DNA of 64,000 nucleotides from Corticium candelabrum (lineage: Eukaryota; Porifera; Homoscleromorpha; Homosclerophorida; Plakinidae). Positions 38,401 to 51,721 of this stretch are shown one piece after another. Every line of letters begins with the position of its first letter. Position 1 is the stretch's first letter. The stretch covers positions 3,324,002 through 3,388,001 of the forward strand of contig NC_085101.1 of NCBI RefSeq assembly GCF_963422355.1, written 5' to 3'. The position numbers and the translations under genes were made by a program. The notes under the pieces are model-generated. The model ran no database searches and was not told where the DNA came from. It saw only the letters and a list, made by a program, of their open reading frames with translations.

Positions 38401-41400
38401 TGCAATAATAACAAAAGTTTGTACACTTGCAGTGGTAGTCTTTAGTCCATCTTATTGTATGTGACACAAAAATGATCATATCAAAATTTAATATGCAGTG
38501 GAGTCCTCATAACTCGAAGCTCAAGGGGACTGCATACCCAGTAAATTCTTCTACAGAACTTCTCATAAATTGTGTACTTTACCAAACTTCTTATCAGAAA
38601 GCCTGTTTTATGCTCTATTGCGTGTATTAGAATACAGGCACTGTCAGTTTAAATACGAATCTAAAGTAGGCGGAATCCTGTTCTGCATAGCAAAGCCATT
38701 TATTTGTTTCTCTAGTTTAGTTGGTTGCTCCAGTAGGTTCGCTCCAGTAGGTCAGAATCAACACAGTCCCAACTCAATCTTTCATGGAGGGGTATTGTCA
38801 CTAGCTTTCGTGATCGTGGACCATTACTGCATGTCATACATGTATTTGAACTTGTATGCTGGTTGACTGGCCCATGAAAGCACATGGAGCAGTCACGTAA
38901 TTTATTTTTTAAGGTACCCTGGGTTTTCTCGAATACGGGACAATTATTTTGATTGACATAAACAAAAAATTGGCATAAGCAAATTTGACTTACCTTGCAG
39001 AGTCTATTTGTATTTAAATTGGGTTATAAGGCAGGAACCAATGGCCTCCTTTGAAGTGTGGGGTAAGCAAGTTTGAGTTATTGGACTCCCACTCTATAAT
39101 TGTAACATATTTTGTAAATTTCTATTTCAACAACAGTGATACCAACAAGAATAACAATAATAATGCAGAAATGCTTGCACATAATTGATTGATCAGGGCA
39201 CTGGGTTGTATATCATTGGACTGGAGTTTGTCAAGAAGTAAGCATGAGTTCAGAGGCAAATTATGATACAGCCAGCGATTTATATGTATTTGTTACAAGT
39301 GACAACTGCACACCAGAATCAATATCTGATGGAGTTGGCAATTACATTGTGAAACATGTACTGGATGCTTCACTGCTGTTAATCAAATATATAATACTGT
39401 AAATGTTTGAAAAAGAGCCCCAGGTGCTTATTGATTTAAAGCAAAATCTAACCTGCGAGTATGTCTGAATGACTGCCAGGAGCCGTCATTCTGGCAGAGG
39501 CACAATTCAATTTTTTATTAATAGTAATTAAGTCCATCAAAGATGCAGCACTGCATTCTACCAATGCATGTTGGCAACACTCAAATCAAAGCACTCGTGC
39601 AGTTTACACTCTAAAGACTTGAAAGCTGAAACTACACTAGCTTTTTATGAGTTACACTAGGATGTCAGTCTACGGGAGGTGCTTGCTTAGCTAAGAGCTC
39701 AAAGGAACATTTCAGAAATATGCGCTAGCTGCTGGCTCCACCTTACTCGCTAATGGAAATCCAAACTAACCAAGTTGGGTATCTGGGTGCTATCTCAGAG
39801 CAAACCTGACAGATGTAGGTTAAGAACATTTAAAAACTTAAAACTGATGGGCTGATTCAAGAATTTAATCCACCAAGTGAAGCATTTTTGCACGTCATCA
39901 GATCACCTGAGCCTTACTGACATATACGCGTTCTCGGAAATGGTTTCTCTGTTGTTTCTGTCGCTCCAAGAATGGTGGAGACCGTCATGCTACTTTCAGA
40001 CTGTCTACAGACTGACCTTTCCTGCGATTGATGTCCATCCGGCATCATTCCAGAGAATCGGCATTTTGTGAGATTGTGTGGTGTTAATTAAAGGCAATGG
40101 ACGCTATTATGGATCTTGTTCTAGCAGTTTACGAAGCACTCATCCCTACGCAGGAACAGTTTCCACGAACTCCCTCGATCACCAGACCTCGCTATTTCAG
40201 CTGCACACTAAAGCTGCGCAGTTCTCCGTAGTGTTCCTTTACTTGGACACTGTGGCTAATGATTTCAGCCAACACAATTTTCATTGTTTAATTATTTAGC
40301 CACATCACAGCTGTTATGCATGGCCTTTTTAGACATTTATAGTACATGAATCGGTAGTAAAGATGCTAATACTTACAATGAAATATCTAATATGAGATGT
40401 TTTTGTGACTAGACGTCCAGCCGTTGTGTACATTGGAATGATCGGTAATAGTCGTAATGACTTGTGTTGTTGTAGTGTTTTAACGAGTGTTGTGTACAGG
40501 TAAGCCTGTCGACCGTGTGGAACAGCGAGTCCACATTGTCACCGAACCTCAAAAGAGGTAGCCATTTTGATTCATAAATTGTGTTTGGCAACGCTTTTGT
40601 TATCGCATATGATTTATAACAGGAAAAGAATGATTGAGTTGTTGAGAAGCGGTATTGAACCTCCAATCATTATATTTGTCAACCAGAAGAAAGGTTGCGA
40701 TGTCCTAGCAAGATCACTCGAAAAGATGGGGGTAAGCAGTCAAATGTGCACATCATTTGTGTGTTACTAACAGAGCCATTTGTGTCTAGTTTCGAGCTAC
40801 AGTGCTTCATGGTGGTCGAAATCAAGAGCAGAGGTAATACATGTGAGTTGTATGTTACTGCAAATTGGATCAAGGTAGGTGTATTTCTGTAGGGACTATG
40901 CACTGCAGTGCTTAAAGTCGGGTACGAAGGAGATTCTGGTTGCTACAGATGTGGCTGGTCGAGGAATCGATATTCCGTAAGAATTTGTGATTGTTAGTAT
41001 GGCATGTTTATATGATTTTGTTGCAGCGATGTATCAATGGTTATCAACTATGACATGGCAAAGAGCGTTGAAGGTAAACGACAAATGCTGTTGTTCTAGT
41101 CTGTGGTGTATGTATTTCTTTGTTTTCTGGATTGGCAGTTCTATGCGTTACTATGTTGCTATTGCATTGTTTGTTGTCAATCGTAACTAAGTAATGCTAA
41201 GTTTTCAGAGCAGCTCTTCACTTGCTTGTGAGCTGTTTAGTTTGCCTTCGACAATTTTTCAGCTATAGTACAATTGATATACATTGTTCAGAGGGAAGTT
41301 TGCCTTCCTGATTTATCTGAAATGGAACATACCTACTATTAGTTATTTTTAGGACATCTTGCTATACTTTGGCATCTACATGAAAGGTTATGCTTGATTT

Positions 41401-41961
41401 TTAATAAATTAGGGTAGGCAATGGAGAGCAGCACCAGCAGAAGTAGATGTTGTATTCAAAGCAAGAGATAGATGGTATATTTAATCAATACCTTTTTGGT
41501 CCAGGGGCCTTCTCTGGTTGAATGACTGACATGACTAAACAATGGCAACTATTAAATAGCCGGATTATGGGGTATTAACTTAATTAATTAGCTAAGTAGT
41601 GGTCTCCAAATGCTATTAACTCCAGTCCACAGTCTAGATTCATGTGTTGCTGACATTTCTGGTTGTGTATGGCTTCAAACATGTGATTTATATTCTTGAT
41701 ATTTGTTTTCCTGAAGCAGTGAGAGTGTACCACCTGGCCACCACTTATGAATAAAGTTATAACAACAGCCTGATAACAACAGTCTGTTGTGAAACCAGCT
41801 GTGAAACACTACTGTACACAGGACCGTAGTACACACATGAACACTGTGTGGGCAAGAGACCTCGTTCATGTGCAGGAACTTGCATACACAGATTCAAAAC
41901 TTGTGCTTTTGTGTGAAAAATGTATTGTAGGAAAAACACTGCTATGAGTCAACATATCGAC

Positions 41962-42002
<41 letters not shown>

Positions 42003-42378
42003 TTTGCACAGAATGCACTCAGTCGTGAAACTTGAGACATAAGGTCTGCAGCAGGTGGATGAAGCATTTGGTTTCTCTTGCAAGAATTTTAAACACTTTA
42101 CAAACAAAAGCACAATTTTTTTCTATTTTTATTATCTTGAAGCAAGTTACTACACTTCTATATGCTGTTATTTTTGCAGGCCAAGGTGTGTGTATAGGTG
42201 TGTGTGCGCATGTGACTGTGCATGTCTTGGTGTATTAGCTGCATGTGTGTGCATCGCAAGTTATGTATCTTCCAATTACTTGGTGTTGTAATGTTGAGAC
42301 CTATATTTTGTGTTTGGCAAGCATACATAATTTGTCATGACTCACCCACTTCATAGTGTTGTCTGCGTGTAAATCTCC

Positions 42379-42454
<76 letters not shown>

Positions 42455-43036
42455 ACTTTATGCATTTATTGATGTTAATAGCAGTTATCTACGTGTCACC
42501 ATATTGTAAAGTTGCATGTCAAATTGACATATCAATTGTCATATGGTTGGTTATAATAAGGACTATTACATTAGTGTTGTACTTTGAGAATCAAAGCATG
42601 TACCCATGGCAAATGAACGTTCCTTACCAGTGGCAAAGTATTTAGTTTTTAGATCAAGACACATGTACTCATTTTGATTAGGTTACAGTCATTCTTGTAG
42701 AATGTGAAGTTTTTTATTAAAAAAATTGATACGTCTTCAGAAATCAGTCACTTATATTTATTTTATTTGATTCGGTATATTCTTATTCGCTGTGCTCTGA
42801 CCTGGCTAGACTATGTTCATCGTATCGGTCGTACTGGTCGTGCTGGCAAGACTGGGTGTGCAGTGACATTCCTGACACAGGAGGACTCATCGCTTTTCTA
42901 TGAATTGAAACTGACATTACAGAGCAGTCCAGTCAGCGTTTGTCCTCCAGAACTGTCGAATCACCCTGATGCACAGCAAAAACCAGGAACATTTACGATG
43001 AAGAAGAAGAGAGATGAAACGATCTATACAAGTTAA
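32454..43036 (+). CDS. DDX23: DDX23/PRP28 DEAD-box spliceosomal RNA helicase
   Basis: I can place 25 exons with matching phases, giving 847 residues (human about 820). The first (32454-32821) encodes an Arg/Ser-rich domain; others include 36233-36409, 36832-37057, 37357-37426, 37993-38142, 40413-40444 and 42810-43036. The protein acts in the nucleus, displacing U1 from the 5' splice site when the U4/U6.U5 tri-snRNP joins. Helicase motifs in order are [11 protein letters not shown] (Q), AETGSGKT (I), PTRELAQQ (Ia), TPGR (Ib), DEAD (II), TAT (III), [13 protein letters not shown] (IV), [10 protein letters not shown] (V) and [11 protein letters not shown] (VI). PRP28-specific blocks are also present: [40 protein letters not shown] and the tail [17 protein letters not shown]. 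Most introns are 50-200 nt; introns 1, 2, 18 and 24 exceed 1 kb. The alternative start is the second ATG at 32481. Confidence 0.96.
33005..33029. promoter_or_regulatory. Paired CRE motifs in DDX23 intron 1
   Basis: Two perfect TGACGTCA palindromes at 33005-33012 and 33022-33029; a third is at 33362-33369. CREB/ATF binding is only inferred. Confidence 0.35.
41962..42001. repeat. (TA)n(CA)n microsatellite
   Basis: In DDX23 intron 24. Confidence 0.97.
42382..42453. repeat. (GT)n microsatellite
   Basis: In DDX23 intron 24. Confidence 0.98.
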
Positions 43037-43130
43037 GTGAGTGATTCAGCGAGACAGCATTACAAAACATCTTGTTGTATGTGTCTAATATCTTCTGTAG
43101 AAATACATTTCTGATATAAACATTTTTCTG

Positions 43131-43236
43131 TAGCCTTGTACCAGATCCTCTCCTCGAGCTGTCATTCCTGGTTGCTATATGGCATGACAGTGCAACTGGG
43201 CATGACAGCGTGAGGAGAAGGTCTGGTACAAGGCTA
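43131..43236. mobile_element. Short inverted-repeat MITE, copy 3 (106 bp)
   Basis: Arms TAGCCTTGTACCAGA and TCTGGTACAAGGCTA are exact inverse complements, with further pairing (CCTCTCCTC/GAGGAGAAGG, GCTGTCAT/ATGACAGC) inward. Terminal TAGnCT matches the other small elements. No target-site duplication is evident. Confidence 0.65.
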
Positions 43237-43569
43237 AAACTGAGGTGTGTCTCTACTGTTGGAACTGACAGAACCAGCACTAAAGATCTATCAGTCGTAG
43301 CAGTTCTAGTTCCGTGGACAGAACTGTTGGAATCAGTTCCAAGAGTTTCAGAACTAAATCGAACATGAGTTCCAGCAGTTTTAGCAGTTGTAGAACTGAA
43401 TCGAACGCATACTAGGCCTTTCTTTGTTTTTGGTGGTTCTTCCACGCGAGGATAGCAACAGGGGTTGTATCACCTGACCTTGTCTTACAAAAGTTGCTCG
43501 TTTCACGTGGATGACACTGCAGAAAATAGTTTGTCGTCGAAGTAAATACAACGAGAGTTGTCACTTACA

Positions 43570-43571
<2 letters not shown>

Positions 43572-43618
<47 letters not shown>

Positions 43619-43630
43619 GCGCGCACATCG

Positions 43631-43675
<45 letters not shown>
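43572..43675. repeat. Compound (CA)n(CG)n(ATC)n microsatellite
   Basis: CA to about 43603, alternating CG to about 43624 (potential Z-DNA), then ATC triplets to 43675. Confidence 0.97.
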
Positions 43676-45640
43676 CTAACACTATTTCTATTCGTCCATG
43701 CTTTATCACCTAATCAATCCGGGCATTCGATTGCTAAGTTCCGTGTTTGAGACACGTGACTGACAATACGTACATTGCTCTACAGGTTTGATAGGTTTTG
43801 GCTTGAGCGTGTTCATCGGTCATCTAACTAATTATTTGTATAGATCGAAGTCTTGACGACTGAACTGGACCCTTTAGTTTGTTCATCGTCTCAAGCAAGA
43901 AAAATTGCAGAAGGTACTCTAGGTAGGCTACAGACCTAGTACTGCCTCTACTAGTTCTTGCACATTTCACTGACAGTAGAGGGCATTTCTAGTTCTGCCG
44001 CGCAGCGCACAGACTATATAAAATCTGACTCACTGTGAACAGAAGACGTTGAAGCCATGCATCTAGTTATAGGGAAGAAATCTAGTTATAGTGAAGAAAT
44101 CTAATATATCATGTAGTGAATAATACAACAACAGTCATTGAGTTTATGCATGATAAGCGACAGCAGACAAATTGAGTTCGTGTAATTAAATCCTGTAAGG
44201 TTCAAAGACATTTTCATAGTTCTGCATGTCACAGTAGTACGTAGGAGATATGCCAGAATTTACGGTACACCAGTTGCCCGTATCACATTACACGCTTTGG
44301 CCTTTTCCCCATTTTTCCAATTATGTAATTACGCTCCGACCGACCGCAGTACCTTCTAACCAACTGCAGTTGCTATTAGGCCATTAGTGCAGTAACCACA
44401 AAGAATCTCTAGAACTTCGTAGAAAGAACTCACATAACTAAACCCTCACGTTGATAAATTAATTAATATGCATCCACTGACGGCACACCCGTGCTACAAC
44501 ATACCTGTTTGCGGCAGCTTCTTTCCTACACATTTGGAGCGACAGTTGTTTCATGCTCGTACACCTAATATCATGAATAAGTTATTACACCTTAAAATTC
44601 ACATTTCGAAACAGACATGGAGCTACTCAGCAACAGCTCTCCTAGCTAAGCTCTCATATATAGTGAGAGGATTTTGGGTAGATTCCTCGGCTGACTAGCC
44701 TCGTCCCCATACTCTAGTCTTGTCGGATGCCCCTATGACAATTCCAGGCGTGACAGAGTCTATTATCATCCCGCCTACTTCTTGCCATCTCTCCTTGCTA
44801 ACTGCTGATAAGTGGACCACTAATTCACGGCAGGGATCAATATAAGAGTCGGCCATAGGCCAATGGCTGACAAAATATGCCAATTAGCCAGTATCACTAG
44901 ACCACAGTTCCACATGTCCAGGAGACAACACACATGTACACTAGGAGCATCTGTTTATGTTGAAGTGGCACCAGATGACTGTTGTCATATTGTGTGCACT
45001 CAAAACATAAAAACTCCAAGATCTAATCTGAACAACACACACTTGCGTGAAGTGTATACAGGAGGCAATTTTTTTAGCTAGTGTGTCCAATCCTAACTGT
45101 TTTAATTAATAGGTCTTCAGTCAGTGGTTGCTCATTATTAAATTTCAGAGACTGCAACAGTGAGTGCATGAGTGCATGGATTGAATGAAAACCATGAATG
45201 TCTTGCAAACTGCGTGGTTGGGTGTCTAATTACTACATGTGAAAGCTAGCACCTTCTAATGTTATAATTACATATGAAAGTATGACAAAGATTGATCCTT
45301 TACTACATTCTGTTTGAACACCAAGAGCAGCTGTTTTGATATTTCTTCTAGCTACATGACATAGGACTTTCCATTGCCAAAATATTCTCAGTGTAGCAGA
45401 TTTTTACTTTAGTTGTTTCAAGGTTCCCAGTAACATATCATTTCACACCTTGTTGTGGTTACTCCGTTTAGAAGAGTTTTCATGATTGACATTGAACGTA
45501 CAGCGAAAGTACAGCAGCTATACACGCACTTCTGGCGTTTGCATTTTTCTGACTGTGGATTGAGCATGAGTCTGCAAGTAGATCTAGTCACTGCTTAGTT
45601 ATAGCCAGCTGATGCTTCATTAACTCATCAACCATTCCAG

Positions 45641-46134
45641 GTCGCAGGGGATGGCAACTGCTTCTTCCGTGCTGCATCACTGGCATTGACTGGGTGCACT
45701 GAAGGTGAGCATGTCAAGCTTTGAGAGCAAGCAGCTCAGCAACTACAACACAATGCCATATCTATTGCTTCTTCCATTGTCGCAAAGGCAAATCATGTGC
45801 CTGTAATATGAGGATATCTAACCTGCTAGTTGGCTCCATGCTACATGGTGATACTTTGGACACGTTTACTTCTACAATGGATTGTGGCAGTTATACATTA
45901 GAAGAGAGCCTGTCGAGAGCATTGGTGGAGGAAGGAAGGAAGACAGTGCTAGATGGTAGATGGTGCGGTATCCACCATATCTGGGCACTAGCAGATGCCC
46001 TGAAGAGACCCATTTATGTTCACTATCCAGAAGTGGACAAACGCATTCGGCCATCCTTAACACCATTGTGCCGGGGGAGGCTACAGTCCCCCAAACATTT
46101 TGGGCGTGTCATTCCGCTTCAAGCAAAACTATGA
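45641..46134 (+). pseudogene. OTU/vertnin-like cysteine-protease-fold fragment
   Basis: A likely exon starts after CATTCCAG at 45641 and reads VAGDGNCFFRAASLALTG, the OTU catalytic Asp-Gly-Asn-Cys block. The frame continues as GEHVKL, then TGA at the place of an expected Arg (CGA to TGA would explain it), then EQAAQQLQHNAISIASSIVA. A shifted frame carries on with SYTLEESLSRALVEEGRKTV, GRWCGIHHIWALADALKRPI and VHYPEVDKRIRP, ending in SPKHFGRVIPL, a possible catalytic His region. The GxWCGIxHxxALAxxxxRPIxxxYP pattern resembles vertnin-like OTU proteins, which are often carried by transposons in invertebrates. A further open stretch at 46242-46388 could be a downstream exon. It is probably a broken or mobile-element copy; function unknown. 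Confidence 0.55.
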
Positions 46135-48020
46135 TTTAAGTTACTTAGCAGTGACAGTCCGTATAATCTCAGAGTAGTATGTTGACGATCGACGACGCTA
46201 ATTGACTCTACCTCTTTGACAATACACATCATCATTTCAGTATGATAAAACCAATGTCGAGAAGTCGTGGACACGGAAAGTGCGCATGACCATCACTTAT
46301 TTGAGACGTTTACTACGCTATCCGGCAAAGGAAGAGTCAAAGAAGACCGCATCAAAAGCATGCAGAAGCCTATCCATCAATTATTTTTAAGTAAGTGTAG
46401 TTAAGGTCGACAACCCGATTGACGGAGAATGGAATTTCCTGCGGCTCCGCTACCTAATGATTTGCTTGCACTCCACAGTACTTTCTCCACAGGTTATTCT
46501 AGCTAACCTAGCTAGCCTATATTGCTCGCTATATTACGAAATGCTAAAATTGGTCAACGTCGTTTGCACTGATATCGGTCTTCTAGATTCTATTGTCATC
46601 GAAATGCCATTTAATTTGCAATTGACCATCGCAGCGAGACATGAACACATTTTTTGGGACGGACTGTAACAATGTTTCCACTCCTTTATACGCACACTGA
46701 ATTATGCCTGTTACATTATTACGCCTGTGAATTATGTGACCTCTTCAAAGCTAAAGCGGTCTGGGACCAGTTTTTCCTCGCTTTCGGACTGACATACGGC
46801 AATAGGAGGAACGGGGAGACTCTAGCGTATACAGGATAGTAGCAAGATCATGCATGGGGCTGCGCTGTAGTAGCCTTAGTCTGGGAGACCGAGGCTAACG
46901 CTGTGTGAACACATGGTTAAATAGGACTTCCGGAATGTCTTAGCTGTTTTAAATTTTTGTCTTTGAAGTGTTCAAGGTCTGCGTGCACATATATACAGGT
47001 GTTTAGGTAGATTTATTATAGTCTGATTTACCAATACATGCAGATGTACCTGCCAGGTTTGGTCTGGCCATATGCATGGCCAGACCACATTTTGTAGAGT
47101 GAACGTTCACTAGATCCATAATATATCATCTACTTTCGTTTCAGATAAGTAATGTATGTAGTAAGAAACTGTTTACGTTATTGATCAAATACATGCAAAC
47201 TCCACATTTTGCAATTGTCGACTAGAGATGATTCCTGGTAGTCTCAAACGTCCATAGAGGCGTTACACAGTGGCGTAGCAGGTGTATTTCCCTTGAGTAC
47301 TCGAGCACCCCCGTGCCTTCCGTCTTGGATCACTGGTAGGAAATGTTCCGTCGTCACTGGAAAGTTCAAAGCTGACACGAACAGTCCGTATACTCCAAGA
47401 CAGGTACGCAGTATTGCAATGGCCTTCACTTTCTTCACAATGTGGCCAGCAACACTCTAGGGCAAGTTATGTTGAGCACCTACTTGGTTTGCAATCCTTG
47501 CTACGCCACTGTACGTATAGTAATCATGGGGGCCACGGGGCCATTCCCCTCCCCCCCAATCAGCAGACTATGGTCACAATATATATAAAATATGTCATTG
47601 TGAAAACGAGTTAAATTTAAAGTGGAAGAAAACGAGAAGCTTCAAAAATGGCATCAAGGTTGCCCTCCAACCTGGACGCCGTTGAGCACCTCTGTTCCAG
47701 ACCAATTTTGCATCGCCACCTGGAGGCTGAAGTACGAGGCCATCTTACATATGCTTGTTAGCGCACGTTAGGCCGGATCACTGCTTGCTACTGGCTTGCT
47801 TACTCAAACGACCTCGCCAAGTAGCTAGCCTCACTTCTACGGACCTCATATAAAACTTACAACGACAGGAACAATTGCTTCACATGCAGAGCAAAGGGAT
47901 CTTTCCACCTTTATGATACTGTACATGTACTACAAGCTAAATTGTGTTAATTCAATTATTTTATTATGTGCTTGGTGTTACCTTTATCAGGATTTCTTGA
48001 TTCTAATCCGAGGAACTACC
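46135..48020. other. Intergenic region upstream of AMT paralog 2
   Basis: No gene recognised. It includes a 27-bp TAGCCT...AGGCTA inverted repeat (46871-46897) and an 11-bp perfect hairpin (47060-47070 with 47077-47087, six-base loop). Confidence 0.5.
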
Positions 48021-49803
48021 ATGACCAGTTTGCTCACTAATGCGGCAGATACGTTTGTCATCATCTCCTCTACCATCGTCTTCTGTAATTACGCTCGATT
48101 TCCTATTTTCGTCTAATATCAAAATGTGTCGTTCTGTAGTAATGCAGACTGGGTTTGCGTTCTTACAAGCCGGTTCCGTTCGCTCCAAAAACATGACAAG
48201 TATTCTCTACGCGAACATCATGAATGCCACTGTTGGCTGCCTGGCGTACTGGGCATGCGGTTACGCGTTCGCTTTCGGTAATGGGAACGCATTCATTGGA
48301 AATGAGAACTTCTTTTTGTCAAATACAGGCTTGCGTAATCGAGAACTAGTGCGCTGGTTTCTAGAGTATGCCTGCGCAATCACAGCAACAACAATAGTCA
48401 ACAGTGCAATGGCGGAAAGGACGAGCTTGAAATGCTACCTCATATTTTCATTCTACTGTACAGGTAATGAAGATAATATTCTATAAATTATTTATAGCGT
48501 TCGATAATCGGTTCAAGTCACAAGACAGCTCCGAATAGCTGTCAGCTTGGAAGTGGTCCGGTTGAAAACTTGCGAGCACGCGCTCGCACAAATGCACATG
48601 CGCATATCGTGTTTGCTTCTTTCAAAATGTCAACACATAGTATGATACGTTTAGATATATAAATCTGACATGCTATCTCATGAAGGATGTTGAGAGTGTG
48701 GTCCTTACTTAATAATTTTTATTTAAATTTCAAATTTATCAAGTCTGTTGGTTATGATATCTTTGTGCATGGTAGTGAGTGCCATCATTACACGGTTCCG
48801 CTTTGTTTGACTATTTTGCTTCTCAAATCCAACTTTGGTAGACTTGTTTAGGTTACTACATTAACATAGAAAAAGTAACCTTTCTTGAGTAAAACTCTAG
48901 CTAGAAACCAGCATGAACATTTGTACAAGCTGTATGCATTCTGATCTACTAAGGAAATGGCACTTGGTATGAGGCTTTCTCCAGAGAGATTAAATAAAAT
49001 TTATTTAATCATTTTGAGTAAAAATATTGAGAAGCGGTCGGACCGGTTGCTACGTCCGTGCAAGATTGGATGGACCTTGTCACCGCCCTTCCTAATCACG
49101 TGACTCGTGAGATCAAATAAGGGAGTTATAATTTAGTAGGCTGACAGGGAACGAGTCTTATCATTCGTTTTTAGGTTGGATGCAGCCGCTAGTTGCTCAT
49201 TGGACTTGGTACGAAGGAGGGTGGCTGCAATCGGGAGTGGTCATATCTCACGCTAACAGCACAGTTCGTTACGAGGTCGCAAGATAATTAATTAATTAAT
49301 ACCTTTACGTCACTTATATATATTAATACGTTGTTAACTTGCTAGGACTATGCAGGAAGTAGTGTAATACACGTGGTGGGCGGAGTAGCCTCTTTGGTGG
49401 GGGCCGCTCTGATTGGTCCACGTCACGGTTACTTTGACGAGGGCGGGAATAGAGTCAAAATATCAGAGCGCACGACAAGCGTGAGTGCCAGTGATATTAT
49501 TTCAAAATTCGTGTTGACTCAATGAAGTATATTTTAGATGACGGTATTAGGAGGATTTATCATCGCATTTTCCTTTTTTTCACTTAATCTTGTCGCGCAC
49601 AGACGTTTTGCAGAAACGGACGATGCTGCTGTATTCGGTCTCATTGTTGTGAATTGCATGCTGGCAGCAGCGAGTGGCAGCATCACAGCAATTACGTACG
49701 AACGACACAGAGAGAGTAAAGAGTCTAGACAGTGGAGGGTTTCTACAGCAATAAACGGCAGTTTGGTTGGATTGGTACGTTGCATCAAGCGTATAACTTA
49801 CCT

Positions 49804-49874
<71 letters not shown>

Positions 49875-50071
49875 ACTACTGATTACCGGAATTTTTGGAA
49901 TAGGTGGCTATTAGCGCTGGCGTAAGTTCGGTTTACCCGTATGGGGCATTTTGTATTGGAGGAGTGGCTGGTGTAGTGTATGTTCACGCAACAGAAGGAA
50001 TAAAGAGATGGAGAGTGGACGATCCCATAGACGCTATTTCAAGTAGGAGAACAATGCTATTCTCAATTGTT

Positions 50072-50125
<54 letters not shown>

Positions 50126-51194
50126 CGTGCGCGCGCGTGTTTGTGTGTAACGTGGAACAAGTGTTTACAACCAGGAGGTGACCTAGTGATTGCGAACCGT
50201 GTGGCAGTTGGCGCATGTGGCAATTGTTTCCGCCAGTGCCTACTTGGTCCTTCAAACCAAGTCAGTGGTAATTTTGCACGAGTTAGAATACCAGAAGAAG
50301 AAGAAGCAATGATGGCCATGTTCTTGATGGTGGCTCTGTAGTGATGGTTGATAACTTTGTTTATCTCGTTAGCTGCATTGCAGCAGACAGTGACTTATAA
50401 CAGGAAGAAATGTCACTCCGCATTGCCAAACCTTCTAAAGCCTTTGCATCAGCCAATTTTTAAGAACAAGCATTTCGTAATAGCTACAAAAAGAACTGTC
50501 GATCAAGCTGTCGTTCTACCCAATTCCTTATATGGTGCAGAGACAGCCAAGTCTAAAAATATCAGATGTCTATAGATTCTTTTCATGATCAATCGATTTG
50601 AACCATTCTCCGTGTCACCAAACAGCAAGAGTGGCAGGAGTATATTACATCAAGACATCTATCATCAAAGTCTGACATGAGCAAACGAATTTGCGATGTT
50701 TTAATGTCCCATTGGTTACGTTGGCTAAGGCATGTTGACCGTATTGACACTACTCGTGCTGTTAAACAAATTTTTTTTGAAGAGCTACCTTGTATAGCGA
50801 CATGCCATGGTGCTAAAAAGAGATGGAGGGATTCAGTGTCAAATGACTTGAAACCATGAATGTGTTCGAGGCAAATTAGTACACCCTCGCTCAAGATAAA
50901 ACTAAGAGGAAGGCTCTGGTCAAACGGTTGTCTGTCAACTATAACCATAACAAATCTACAAACTTAACAGCATACTTATCTAACTGCTAACCAAAAAGAC
51001 AATCTATAGATGCCTCTGTGGAAGATCTTTTCGTAGACAGGGAGATCGAACGCGACATTATCGTTTCTGTTCGTTGACAACATAGTGATAGTCACTTCTT
51101 ACCTTTTTTCCTGGTTTTTGCCCCTTGGTGACACCGTTATCATTGATATTTCAATGGACTGCTCTCAAAGTCTAGGTCAAAGTCAAGATTTAGT

Positions 51195-51239
<45 letters not shown>

Positions 51240-51680
51240 CGCGGTGGAGCAGATGGTAGAGCGTTTGTGATGACATCCGGGATCTTGTATTCCGTGATGA
51301 GGGTTGAAGGTTCGATCCTGGTGGAGGCGACACTGTCGCAGTTTCCTTGAGCAAGAAACTCACCTACACTTGCTTCTCTTGTCTCACAAGTATAAATGAG
51401 TACCTGGTCATTGACTGGGGTGGACAAGACCGCTGGCTTGGCAGCAACATCATGCAGCAGACGGGTACGTGTGGGCCTTGGTGTCCAGTCCCAGAGCTGC
51501 GCCATTGTCAGTGCCCCTGGATGAGTCTGGCCAACCTCCAGGTGGATTGTAGCGCTGGCTCAAGACTCCACGTAGCGCATGGAGGCCCTGTCTTAAGAGA
51601 CAGGGGGAGCTATTTCTGCAACTGACCTCAAAGTCGACGTTGAAAGACGCGGAGGGCTTAACATTTGTCCATGTGCGTGT

Positions 51681-51721
<41 letters not shown>

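Larger units (their letters stand above)
43037..45640. other. Region downstream of DDX23
   Basis: I see no convincing gene. It holds an inverted-repeat element, a compound (CA)(CG)(ATC) microsatellite and AT-rich sequence. A short minus-strand frame at 44883-44695 (RWQEVGGMIIDSVTPG) looks protein-like but I do not recognise it. Confidence 0.55.

Noticed and set aside
47060..47087. Perfect 11-bp hairpin as a possible terminator or small RNA
   Set aside because: An isolated short palindrome with no promoter or U-run; chance or a tiny repeat is as likely.
51239..51330. tRNA gene
   Set aside because: A and B boxes are present but the arms do not fold; the body that follows identifies it as a SINE head.
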